A stretch of 64,000 nucleotides of DNA from Channa striata (lineage: Eukaryota; Chordata; Actinopteri; Anabantiformes; Channidae), in the NCBI GenBank assembly GCA_033026295.1, contig CM065179.1:18407275-18471274 (forward strand). The letters are read 5' to 3'. Position numbers and translations under genes: made by a program. Below the pieces are notes generated by a model. That model saw nothing but the letters and a program-made list of their open reading frames with translations, did not search any database and had not been told where the DNA came from. Positions 42,622 through 53,070 of the stretch are shown in pieces. Every line of letters begins with the position of its first letter. Position 1 is the stretch's first letter.

Positions 42622-43245
42622 TCTCCCTGTGACAACTACCCTGATTGTCCTGTCCCTGTTTCTGTAGATAACAACCCATTTTCCACCTCCATGAGCCAAA
42701 GTGGACCCGCTCCCGCTGTTAATACACGTACCCAGCTGCTGTATGAGCAGGTAGCATCCAGGTGTGATGATGAAGTGAAAGAGCAAGTTAGGAGTCAGCA
42801 GAGAAAATGACAGCGGCAGTGACCACAGACGCATCCTGCTAATGCTAATGTGCTACTATGTTTAGAAACATGCTCTCATAAGTACAAACAGGATGAGTAA
42901 ATGATAATTTGGATACTGTCTCATGTGAAGGGGCCTGAATTTTTTATTGGACTGTAGAGACAAGTGCATTCCATAAATGCCAAGTCCCTCCTATTTTCTT
43001 TCTTTTGCTCTCTGGTCTTGAGATTGTGAGACTATCTTTGTGCTCCTCCTTAAAGAACCTATGAAAACACAAGAAGCCACCAGATTTTTGTTCTTATGTT
43101 TTTTGTACAAGCAGTATAAAACATATGCAGTTCTTGAATCCATAATTCTACTTCACGTGGGTCAAAAACAATACATCTACTTACTCAGATATGGAAAAAA
43201 AAAGTTTATTAAAGGATGAAATCACCAATTTAACTTATAAAAATG

Positions 43246-43550
43246 TGCATTAATGCTTTTAAACTGCCTTTTGACTTCCCTTTTATTAAAATATTTCTTT
43301 GCATCTATCTGAAAAGCTCCATCAGATGACACCTGAGGAGTTTTTCATCTTTAGGAGTTTAGACAGTGTCATCTGGAGGAGCTCTGGAAAAGCAGATTGA
43401 ACATGATTACAAACTCCAGAAATATAAAATAATCTGAACTTTGAAGGTTCCTCCAGGTGATGTCATCGGGAGGCATTTTTGATAAATGAGGCGTTTTTGA
43501 GAAATATTTTGATATAGGGAAGTCAGTGGGACGTTTAATGGCATTTATGT
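43246..43550. repeat. Palindromic (MITE-like) dispersed repeat
   Basis: The left arm (about 43246-43330) and right arm (about 43455-43550) are imperfect inverted repeats. The left arm has TTAAACTGCCTTTTGACTTC and then ATTAAAATATTTCTT. The reverse complement of the right arm gives TTAAACGTCCCACTGACTTC and then ATCAAAATATTTCTC. Inner CTCCATCAGATGAC and GTCATCTGGAGGAGC segments also pair. The unit could fold into a long hairpin. A related single arm is at 40521-40640, which supports a mobile family. No target-site duplication was located, and the transposase class is unknown. Confidence 0.65.
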
Positions 43551-43685
43551 ACATTGTCCAACCCAAACTAGAAACAAATAGGTTATAATAAGTTCAAAAT
43601 CAGTGAAGGCGTCCTATAAAGTTCTTTTTATCATGAACATTTATTGCAGGAGTTCATAAAAACAAAGTTCTAGTAAAATGATGAA

Positions 43686-44860
43686 ATCAGTGCAAAAGTT
43701 TGCATTGCCCCCATGACGTGTTCTCTAATACTCTGTGTCCTCCCTTCCCTGCAGTGTCTTTGAGCTCCCTCTGAGCAGCATTTGCAGACTCTTAGATCTA
43801 ATTTTACCCCATTCTTCAGTCATTTGTGACATAATTGTTCCAAGTTTACCAGATTGCTTGGTTGTGTGCCATATGCAGCCTTTTTCAAATCTGTTCACAG
43901 GTTTTCAATGATATTTGGAGACTGGAAGGCTTCGGTGAAACATTCACCTTAGCCTCTTCATTTTTAGTATTTTGGCTGATGTTAGTTTTTGCTTCAAAAC
44001 CTCCTTATATTGTGCTTCATTTATTCTTCCTTCCACTTTATGCAAAGCTCCAGTGTCTGATGCAGAAATACACACTCACAACATCAGCAAGCCTCCACCA
44101 TTTTTGACTGTGGCAATCGAGTTTTATTTTTCTGGCCACACGTCCGTCTCCAAATTACGACCAAATAGTAACTTTGCTGTCATCACACCACACAGTCTTG
44201 TTCCAAAACTCACTTGGTTTGTTCACATGCTCCTTTTTGTTCTCCGAGCACGCTGCCTAATGTCTAGAAGTAATCAATAGCTTCCTGCATGTTTTTCTCT
44301 CAAACAGTCCACACTCGTGCACGCTGTGGAGATGTGGATTTTAATTCAAGTTGCCTCTCAGGACTTTGTCAGATTCCTTGTTCTTTGTTTCAGATTATGT
44401 AGCTCTAGTAAGTTGCTCAGGGCCCCTCTAAGTCATTTCTTGCTTTACTGAAAGCTGTTTTCCTGACCACATTATTTTTGTTGCTCTCAACCAACTTTTT
44501 GAGACTGTCCCTGTAGATCTTCCCACTTCCACTTTTAAAGTGCAGGCCCAGTTTAACACACGCAGTGTAACTCATCAAGCATTACGTGTTGAAAGTCTTT
44601 TTTTAATATTAACCCTCTGGATAATTAACACAAGTTATTATCTAGAGCTTTTATCAAGGAGGATGCAAACGTTACACTGATATTATACTGATAGTCAGTT
44701 TGATTATTTTATTATAACTTTCCTTCATCCATTGACTTTTTTGTTAGATCTGATGATAAAATTTAGTACTAGCTGAATATTACGTTTTTTAAAAAAAAAA
44801 ACTTTTACTATTCTTTTTGTGATTTTCCCCTAAGGGGATACAAAACTTTGCACTTGACTG
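43686..44860 (-). mobile_element. Degenerate Tc1/mariner-like transposon, transposase on minus strand
   Basis: The ends carry diverged inverted repeats: GTGCAAAAGTTTGCATTGCC at the left (43690 on), and its counterpart GGGGATACAAAACTTTGCAC near 44834-44853. On the minus strand a stretch near 43930-43850 decodes to Ser-Pro-Asn-Ile-Ile-Glu-Asn-Leu-Trp followed by Asp-Leu-Lys-Lys-Ala. This resembles the SPDLNPIENLW-type segment holding the last catalytic acidic residue of Tc1-like transposases. Frameshifts and stops break the gene throughout. The element is about 1.17 kb, shorter than an intact copy of about 1.3-1.6 kb. It is inactive and old. Confidence 0.8.
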
Positions 44861-46740
44861 CCCTAATAGATTCCAGTGTCCATGGTGCATTGCCCCAGAC
44901 AATGTGGTCTAAAAAAGTCCAAATGTGAATCCAGACCCATGTTAGCATTAAGTAACAGATCTGACCAGAGCCACCGATCCACCCATGGGAAGCTGAGAAT
45001 GTTAAAATGGCTAATTGGGTTTTATGTCATTAGCCTGTTTCAAGGTCATTAGATTAAGTCCCCTGACTACCAGTAAAAGTGTGAGCGATGAAAGTAACGA
45101 AGCAGTTTTTCCACATTTGAATTTACAATAATGAGTGACAGCACCGCTCGATAGATAACGGGAGGATAGTAAGGAAGAGGAAATACTGGTCTGTCTGACC
45201 TGCAGTGGAGGAGAAGGACATGTATGACATGTCTGTGCTGGACGACTCCAACAAACACACCTTTTATTTACTGCTCGACCATTGCAACATCACATTTTTC
45301 TACTTGTATGTTGCTTTATGTAGCTCCTTACTGCGTATTAGGGAGCCGACATGCACGTGGTAAAAGTGGTGCTTCATTTACTTGAAGCAGTGAAACACTG
45401 AGCGGAGAATTCACTGCTGTAGTTTGTGTGTGTGTGTGACAGATCGTGGCCTTATAATGTTTGTAAGTACTCTTTAAAGTCAGACAAATGACAGGAATTA
45501 TATTTTAGTGTGAGTTGTGTCATAATTTGATGTACTTGGCGTGTATTTATGTCCTCAAAATGTTCATTTGGTAATAAATCCCATTTTGTATGCTAAGAAA
45601 TGCTAATGTGCCCCATTTTTGTGTATGTATGAATATCTGTCCATGGCTGGGTGTCAGTACAATTTTTTGACAAAGGACCAACTTACATTACATTTTGATC
45701 TGTTTTGATCCCACTCTGCTAGAAATTGTTTAGTTTTTTTTACATAAAGTTATTTTTTATTCAGCCAAATTCACACTGGCTGTATAAAATATAACAAATA
45801 TAACCATTTGATGGCAGCTGTCACTTCTGTACTGTTTTCAGGACTTGATTCTTTGGACACATTTTGGTGCTTCCTCTGCCGTTAGGATTCCATTTCCATC
45901 CACCCTACTGTAAAGGGCTTTATAAAAGCATGTCAAACAGGCCAGTTGGTGCATGTATGAATGTTCTTTTTCTACATGGCAGCCCTTTATGTTTCCAGAA
46001 ACTAGCAGCTGCATATTGGACCCACTGTGGAGCTTTGCACACAGCAGTTTACTGATGCCATGCTCATTGTCATTGCTCAGTGCCACTAAGTCGCTTTTAC
46101 ACACTTTGGGCAGCTATGGGGCAAGTGAGTGGGATGAGCTGCATGAGAGAAGTATATTGACCAAATCTAATGATTTTTACTAGTAAGTTTAGCGAGGCCG
46201 AGCTCTAAGAGACAAAATGAAGCTTCACCTGAGGATGTTGTCCTGCTGTGACTTGGTGCTTTGTATTTGGTGAAATGATGTCACTGCACTTGAAAGCACT
46301 GAGAATCAAACGGCCCTGAACAACACTATGACAGGAGGAGAGCTTAGCACTATGAATCGCACTTTCACTCTCAATCCAGTATGAAGGTTTCGTGGTCCTT
46401 ATTTCATATTACAGTACTTTCATAATGGACTCCTCTGCTCCCCTTTCGACGGCTAAACTGTCTCTCTCTGCATACTAAGCAGGGCCCCATACGGCCCAAT
46501 TTGCACTGCCCAATTTACTGGTGTCTCTTCAGATTTGTTGGAGGAAAAGCTGATTCCCACACTGTAAGGAGGGAGGGAGGCGGGGACGCAAGAGGGGGTT
46601 TGGAAGGGGAGAGGAGAACGAGATGAGCTTGTCTGACAAACTGAGCCTGAACCGTGTCAACTACACAGACATTCACACATACATTCAACTATACACACAT
46701 TAACATCTAGCCCCACATAGACAATCCAGCATGGAGCAGA

Positions 46741-46761
46741 AACACACACACACACACACAC
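46741..46761. repeat. (CA)n microsatellite
   Basis: A CA run of about 20 bases between two purine-rich stretches (about 46565-46625 and 46800-46880). Confidence 0.93.
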
Positions 46762-47418
46762 ATTTTAGATGTACAGCTCAGAGACACACAGCTACCCCCC
46801 AGAGAGATGAGTGGGGATAGATGAGAGAGATGAAGGGAGTGAGGGAGGAAGGGATGGAGGGATGGGTGTAGGGAGAGGCAGTGTACTGACAGGACTGTGA
46901 CAGGGCTTAATTACCAAGCGAGCACTGCGCACTGGAAGCAATTTCTAAGGATTGTTGTCATTTGAATAGATTAAAATGCCCTTTCACTGGACTAAGCTGT
47001 CTCCCGTAGGCCTGCCTCTGCTGTGGATTAAAAGTCCAAGTCAAATCAAAGAGTGGAAGACAGAGAGAGGCAGAGACAGAGGAATGGAGACAGAGAGGAG
47101 AGTCACAGAGGGCACTTAAAGCAAGATGGTAATGAAGAAAGAAAAAGAAGAAAGACCAGGGCAAAAGGAAGGATGTATTATGTAAATCTTGGGAGAAATT
47201 TGAGACGTTTTATGAATTGAAAAAAATATTTTTTAAATAATAACAATAATCCTAAACCCTTCTACTCCTTTTCTATTGTTCTTTTGAATCTGTTGGTTGT
47301 GGGTGTTGATGATTAAACAAAACACATTTCTCCTCCCACATGGATTTTTCATTGACCAATCACTGCCTTACTCAATTATCGTTCCCTTCTTCTTTCTAAT
47401 GCGTCCAAACCCCTGCAG

Positions 47419-47577
47419 ACACCGAGGGCTGCGAGCACACATGGAGGAAGTTCCACGGCCACTGCTACAGGTACTTCAGCCGCAGACACACGTGGGAGGA
47501 CGCCGAGAAGGACTGTAGGGAGCACAGCGGCCACCTGGCCAGTATCCACAGCCTGGCCGAGCAGAACTTCATCAGAG
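47419..47577 (+). CDS. ncan: Neurocan exon: C-type lectin domain, part 1
   Basis: This first lectin-domain exon is 159 bases, between an acceptor CCCTGCAG and a donor GTGGGT, phase 1 on both sides. It encodes about residues 78-130 of the part seen here. Cysteines in Glu-Gly-Cys, Gly-His-Cys and Lys-Asp-Cys are those expected of a long-form CTLD, the first pair forming the extra N-terminal disulfide. The stretch Trp-Arg-Lys-Phe-His-Gly-His-Cys-Tyr-Arg-Tyr-Phe and the following Trp-Glu-Asp-Ala-Glu are characteristic of lecticans and closest, as I recall, to neurocan. The segment supplies the N-terminal strands and helix 1 of the fold. GC content is clearly above that of the surrounding intron. 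Confidence 0.95.
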
Positions 47578-50500
47578 GTGGGTGGAGGTTGAGGAGAAAC
47601 GGAGGATAAAGACAGACTTGGCACAGACAGTGCAGCCGGCGTAAGTGCTTGTTCTTATCTGATGACACAGCAGGAAATCTTAAATTAGGCAGATATGTTC
47701 GGGCATGCGGGCCTCTGCAAGCAAAGTTCTTTTTTCTTTTCTGTGGTGGTGGGTGGTTGTTTATGTTCGGTATTAGGTGACTGAAGCACTTTCCTCGGCG
47801 TAGTGAGCACTGAATCATCAAAGAGCCTGCAGGCGCACCAGCAGCTCTGTCAGGCGGCATGTCTGTAGCTCTTAGAAGCAAATACTAACGCAGGCCTGAT
47901 TACATGCTAATAACGAGAACGCTGCATGATGATATTTAACAGGTGTAAACCGTGTCATCCTAGTCTAGTGCGTTAGTATGATAATTAATATTAATATTAC
48001 TGATGTCCTGTGATGAGAAATGAAGGAATTGCTCAATTTAATTTGGCTTTTTCCCTGACAAACATTTACAAACAGAGTGTTTGATGGCAAAATGCCACAT
48101 TAATTAAATATAAAAAACAGGAAATAACTGCTTTAATAAGTGTCCCATTTGAAGTAACTCACCTAAATCATTAGAGGTTCAGCTACTTGGTTTCAAAAGT
48201 CACACAGCTGGTTAAATGGACATCACCTGGAGCGCTTTTGTCTATTAAAATGTCATGGGAAAGGTAAAGTATAACCTGAAGCATTTCAAAAACCTAGTGA
48301 TTCATTTCTCTTTAGTTCACCTCAATGTTTTGCTTCAATGTTAGAACTGAATTGAAGTTGACATTGCTGTTAGTTCGTGGAATGAAAAAGTGAAAGAAAA
48401 TCTCTATCTCCATCCTTATATAAGATTTCAGTCACTCACATGATCCAGAGGCTTTTCTCTGTAAAGGAAACATGCAGACACAATATAGACAACTTTTAAA
48501 TCACATTTTAAGGTGAATAAAATATTTGTTAAAAATAGCAGCTAATCTTACTACACATCATAACATGCAGGCTAAACACGAGTCACCTGAAATAATGGCA
48601 GCGGTTTGGTCTTCGTAATCTAGCTCTCAGTCCGCTGTCAGCCTCCCCCCTACACACTGTTTTTACCATCTGATTGATATCTACTGCTCTACTTTATTAT
48701 TATCATACTTGAAGATGGCACCTCTTGCCTTATGTGTATTCCATAACTCAGTGATAAATGTCTGTCTGGTTGAGTTCTGAAGGCAGTTTATTGCAGTTTC
48801 TGCTGAAAAAACACGTTGAGGGGTCGAGCAGTTTCAGTCAAATAAATGTATATCAACGTTTGTTGCATTAAATGTGCCACAAGCTCTAATGTATCCATGA
48901 CAGATGTTTAATAGAGGGATGTAATGGAACTGTAAATATGTCAAAGAACGATAAAATAAGAACAGTCTGCAGTTTAAAAAAAGAACAAATTTACTAGTAA
49001 TATTTCATGAATATAAATATTATATTCATGAAGCTGTGTCTTGTTTACATGACTCACAGGTTAAGTCAATTGTTTTTAATTTCAGTGTTGTTCTTTGACC
49101 TGAGGTTAGGTGTTTGTGTAATGTAATTTACAAATCAACAATTATTTATGAAATGTAACATAAAGTTTCTATAGTTTTCTAACCAATCTGCTCCTCTGTC
49201 GCTCGTGTAGCAAAGCCAACGCATCTGGTGTTTCAGGTTGTCCTGAATTATTTGCAAAGCCTGTTTAAATGTTTTGGCACAGGAACATAGCCACCTTTTT
49301 ATTTTAATGCAAGTACAGTAAATATTTTTTATATTTATATTTATTTAATATTTGGCCCAAGGAGGACTTTATTTTGTCCACAGGGAGGACTTTAGTGCAG
49401 TAATACTGCCTGGCACAGGCAGTTTACTGTACTAATATCCGTATAGTCTCTTTCTGGTGCCTCATAAACCTTTATCTCCTCATCCTTAGCTCTTAGCCCG
49501 CTGGCAGTGCCCTGCAGCCACTTGTGTTGTATTAAAGCCAGATCACCAGCAGCAAGCTTCTGTAATCTCTCTGTCTCGGACAGTTGCCAGGACAGTGCCA
49601 TCCATCTAGTGCCCATCTTTCATCTACACGCGCACAGTTACCAAAAAAGTGTGTTTAATTGCCTCGAAAATGGACGTCTCCACCCCTGCAATAAGGGGAT
49701 CAGAGCCATTAGGAAGATTAATGGGCCTGGTAATGATGTTAATCAGATACACCGTGATTGAAATTCCATTACATACTGTATGCGCACGCACGCGCTTGTA
49801 TAACCATGCATACGGACGCCCCGACACACAAATGAGATCTAACTCGCCATTAGTGAAACTTCCTGTCCCACACAAACAAAAATCTCATGCCTTGGGAATC
49901 CCCAAAAGGAATTAGTGTTTGTTTATAATTATTAATCAGCTGATGCCAAACAGAACAGACCTCAGAACTGTGTGTGGAACCTGATACACAAAGAAAAGAA
50001 ACCTGAATTGCAATAAATAATATTAGAACCACACTAACTAAAGATCATTTGACTAGTCATGAAAGAACTACTAAACCTGTGATAAAAACATATTATTGTT
50101 GTTGTTTGGTTTTTGTGACTCTGGACAGTAACTATTACATAGATTTTATATTTGTACCAGCACGTACCAAGTACCAGCACAAAACTGTAGGTACAATGTC
50201 ATTCCATTTCCCACTTAGGGCGAAGTAAAAGCATCGAGGGAACTCAGTAACTGCTTATTATTGACTACTGACTATTTGCGATTAAATTACTTATAGTGGT
50301 CCAACAGTGTCTGAGCATTTTGCTGTTTTAACTGGTTAAAGTGAAGCCGTTCAATGTTTCCCAACCTACGGGTTGAGCCTAAAAGAGTTTTTAGATAAAT
50401 GTCAAGAGTTCCCAGATAACTATAGGAGACAAGAAAAAACAAAGATCCGATACATTTTTTTTTCAAGCTTTTCTCAAACCTTTGCTGGGATTTCAGCCAT

Positions 50501-50847
50501 CTTTTGCTCAGTTGGTGTTAACATCTACAATTCTACTTGATAGAGACTTTTATGGATCATAAATTAGTACCGTGAGTCATTTTTATTAAAGAAAATGAAA
50601 TCACAGTTTTCCCAATACAACCATGCAGGGCATCGCACAATTAGTGAGAAATAAAAGCAGTCCAAAGAACAGCTGTGGAATTTAGAGTTACAAATTAACT
50701 TAACATACATATCTTTAAAATGTGGGAAACCCATGCAAGCGCAGGGAGAACATGCAAACTCCACTACTCCTCCATGCGATCAGTAAGTGGTAGAACTGTG
50801 TGTCTGTACTGTATTTGGGGGCTTAATTGTGTCTCTGTTTTACTCAG
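47578..50847 (+). other. ncan: Intron between lectin exons 1 and 2 (3.3 kb)
   Basis: The intron starts GTGGGT and ends TACTCAG. It is mostly AT-rich unique-looking sequence. A minus-strand V-SINE fragment sits at 50678-50766, within 100 bases of the acceptor side. No gene or RNA was recognised. Confidence 0.9.
50678..50766 (-). mobile_element. V-SINE central-domain fragment, minus orientation
   Basis: GAATTTAGAGTTACAAATTA, then a GTGGGAAACCCATGCAAGCG segment and GGAGAACATGCAAACTCCAC, correspond to the reverse complement of the conserved V-SINE central domain. Only about 90 bases remain, ending about 80 bases before a lectin-domain exon. Confidence 0.65.
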
Positions 50848-50930
50848 GTCTAAGCCACGACAACACATGGATCGGTTTAAATGATCGTACAGTGGAGGAT
50901 GACTTTCAGTGGACTGACAAAATGGACCTG
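50848..50930 (+). CDS. ncan: Neurocan exon: C-type lectin domain, part 2
   Basis: This short middle exon is 83 bases, the same as recalled for other lecticans. It enters in phase 1 and leaves in phase 0, between TACTCAG and GTAAGA. Joined to the preceding exon it reads Phe-Ile-Arg-Gly-Leu-Ser-His, then Asn-Thr-Trp-Ile-Gly-Leu-Asn-Asp-Arg. Trp-Ile-Gly-Leu is the hydrophobic-core signature of C-type lectin folds. Asp-Phe-Gln-Trp-Thr-Asp follows, also typical of this family. It covers about residues 131-158 of the part seen here. Skipping this exon would shift the frame, so it is probably constitutive. Confidence 0.95.
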
Positions 50931-51290
50931 GTAAGAAACCAGTTGTACACTAGGTGTTTTGTGTTTCTGTGTTAGTGGAATTTAACGCCTCACAGAAAAT
51001 AAGTAATCCAGTAAAGAATAAGAAAAACCTTCAGATGCTCTTTATCACAGTTTGAAACCACCTGAACAGCAGTTTGTCAATACAAATACACGGGTTGGTT
51101 CCACACTGTTCTGCACATTGTTTGAATGTTAAACAATGTTAATATTAACATATAATACAAAACGCTCACAAAGTCAATAGAGTAAAGTATAGACAAAAAT
51201 ATTGTTCTGCACAAAATGGATTATTATTAAAAAAACATTCGTCATAAGCTGTACATCTTAAATCTGATGGGTGTGTTTGTGTGTGTGCAG
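50931..51290 (+). other. ncan: Short intron (360 bp) with TG-rich acceptor
   Basis: This is by far the shortest intron of the group. It starts GTAAGA. The acceptor is preceded by GTGTGTTTGTGTGTGTGCAG (51271-51290), where a pyrimidine tract would normally be, so splicing strength may depend on TG-repeat length. No other feature was recognised. Confidence 0.9.
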
Positions 51291-51435
51291 CAATATGAGA
51301 ATTGGCGTGAGAACCAACCGGACAACTTCTTCGCCGGAGGAGAGGACTGTGTGGTTATGATAGCTCATGAGAACGGCAAGTGGAATGATGTGCCCTGCAA
51401 CTACAATCTGCCCTACGTCTGCAAGAAGGGAACAG
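51291..51435 (+). CDS. ncan: Neurocan exon: C-type lectin domain, part 3
   Basis: This 145-base exon completes the lectin domain (about residues 159-206 of the part seen here), entering in phase 0 and leaving in phase 1 before GTGAGA. It contains Glu-Asn-Gln-Pro-Asp-Asn, placing a QPD motif in the long-loop position that sets sugar and calcium-site character. Further on are Glu-Asp-Cys-Val-Val-Met and Lys-Trp-Asn-Asp-Val-Pro-Cys, where the WND motif supplies further calcium ligands. The last cysteine lies in Tyr-Val-Cys-Lys-Lys-Gly. These residues are those expected of a calcium-binding lectican CTLD. Related lecticans bind tenascin-R or tenascin-C through this surface largely by protein contacts; binding here is inferred. 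Confidence 0.96.
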
Positions 51436-52292
51436 GTGAGAACGAGCAGGCTTAGAGTGGACTGCACCTTCAACAGGTGATTAAGATGACTGACAGAACA
51501 GTACGGAGACAGAGGAGTGGGATGTAAAAGAGAAACGCTGAGGGAGTGAGAGATGTAGGATTTAAAGAATGTGACAGAAGGAGAATGAGGAGGACGAAGG
51601 AACAGATATCACTCTGGTGTCAGTCTGTTACTCGGATGTTCCTGCAAGACCTTTCAAGGTGAATCAGATGAAAGAAAGGGAGTAAAATGTTCCTGGGTCT
51701 CATTTTGACATTTGCCTTGAAAGCACATGACTATGAACAGTTCAGTTGTGCCGAATTTGACGTTACACACATTGTCATTGAGCCTCGCTTCAGATTCGCT
51801 CTTATTACTGCTCCCCAGCACTTAATCATCCTTAAGCTCGCCTTTAAACTGTTCTTCACATACGTCCCACAAGAGGCTGAAAAAAATATTTTACTTAGGT
51901 GAATCACATCATAGGGCAAAAAGTACTTTACACTTTATGCCCTGGAAAGTTAAACTCATCATAACAAAGTGAGCCGACTCCGTGTTGGTTGGCTACGATC
52001 ATATACAGTATACACTGTTCCAGGTGCCGGACTTAGGCCGGCACATGCTCCTCTGGGAGCCTATTAGAGCTTATTTTGGCTACACATTTGCATACAGGTC
52101 ACACTTATGACCAGTGACAAGAAGACAAACATTAATAGCTGGGTGGAGATTAGCGGACTGATTTTGAATAATACTGGGACACAAGAAGCCACTGGTGGCT
52201 GCATTCTCAAACTAACCCTCGGGTTTTAAAGAGAAAACATTTTCTGTTTTTGCTGTAAATAAAGAACCAGAGTTATTAAACTGCTAGATTAG

Positions 52293-52652
52293 ACATTTTG
52301 GAATTCATTGAAAGATAAAAGTAAAAGTCTCTGCCTTTTCTCCCACTCACACAAAGGCCACGGCTATCTGACAGAAAACGGTAGCTGGTTCCACAAATTT
52401 GTCAAACAAAACCGTGACACTGAATATATTAAACTTGGTTTTGCTTATATTAAAGACAGACAAGGGAGAAATGCTCTGATAAAAATCTTGTTGGCACAAA
52501 AACTACGGGACCAGTTTAATGACTACTTTACCAAGAAACTGAGGGATAATGAGAGGGTAGGTAATTTCTTTTGGAGTCGACAAAGAAGGCGTCACATTGC
52601 CGAGCACAAAGAGGCTGAGCTTGTCAAACTGTCATGTGAGAGTTTGCTGTAA
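52293..52652 (+). pseudogene. Orphan coding-like ORF inside the neurocan intron; possible retrocopy or exon remnant
   Basis: An open frame of about 119 codons runs from just after a stop at 52290 to a TAA at 52650-52652. It has no ATG at its start; the earliest near-start is TTG at 52308. The composition looks protein-like rather than low-complexity. It has a Lys/Arg-rich, helix-prone second half (Leu-Arg-Asp-Gln-Phe-Asn-Asp-Tyr-Phe, then Arg-Arg-Arg-His-Ile-Ala-Glu-His-Lys), and ends Ser-Cys-Glu-Ser-Leu-Leu. A possible acceptor (pyrimidine-rich, ending CACAAAG) sits near 52355. I could not assign a family. It may be a remnant of a processed pseudogene, the terminal exon of a nested gene, a transposon-derived piece, or chance. 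It is out of the neurocan transcript path. Confidence 0.35.
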
Positions 52653-52894
52653 AGAGGTTAGTTTTAGTGATTGGTGATTGCTGAGTCTGCCTTGTCACCC
52701 CCACAATCAAACACATCATACAATTAGGCAAAGCGTAGAAGCATAGTAAACATTAAACTCAATCTTGCAGTTGCTTTTCAACCATCACTTTGAGACAAAC
52801 AGCAAAAAAACATTCCCAGCATTCCCATTAATTACTGTATTGGCAGTTTTTTTGAGGGCCAATATTTGAGCATCTGCTCAACATGTGTGTTTTC

Positions 52895-53070
52895 ATTTCT
52901 AAGGACAGCAGTTCAATCCCGGGCTCCTGTTGTCCACATATCACTGTGTCATTGGGCAAGACACTGAACAACAACATCATCCTGAGAACCTTCCATGGCA
53001 TCTGCTGTCATTGCTGGATGAGTTTGTGCAAATCAACCTGAAAAGCCCTTTGGGTACCAATAGTAGTAGA
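52895..53070 (+). mobile_element. Diverged tRNA-derived SINE, + orientation
   Basis: The element has a B-box-like AGTTCAATCCCGGG segment at about 52910-52923 and TCATTGGGCAAGACACTGAA at about 52949-52968. Later AAAAGCCCTTTGGGTACCA (53041 on) follows, in the same order as in the fish SINE also seen, reversed, at 20670-20832. The A box is not evident, so the 5' end is probably lost or decayed. Confidence 0.6.

Larger units (their letters stand above)
31771..47418 (+). other. ncan: Intron between EGF2 and lectin exon 1 (15.6 kb)
   Basis: The intron begins GTACCA and ends CCCTGCAG. It holds a purine-rich stretch at about 31826-32180 just downstream of the EGF2 exon, and a C-rich low-complexity patch at 37735-37768. 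A dispersed repeat arm lies at 40521-40640 and more repeat-like sequence at about 40840-41250. CA/TG tracts sit at 41802-41833, 42569-42620 and 46741-46761. A palindromic repeat at 43246-43550 lies next to a minus-strand Tc1-like element at 43686-44860. Nothing in it looks like an extra lectican exon. Confidence 0.85.

Noticed and set aside
42559..42810. Possible extra neurocan exon after the GT repeat, with CTGTAG before GATAACAACCC-like sequence
   Set aside because: The frame starts inside the microsatellite and no donor in correct phase was found. EGF2 and lectin exon 1 already join in phase 1.
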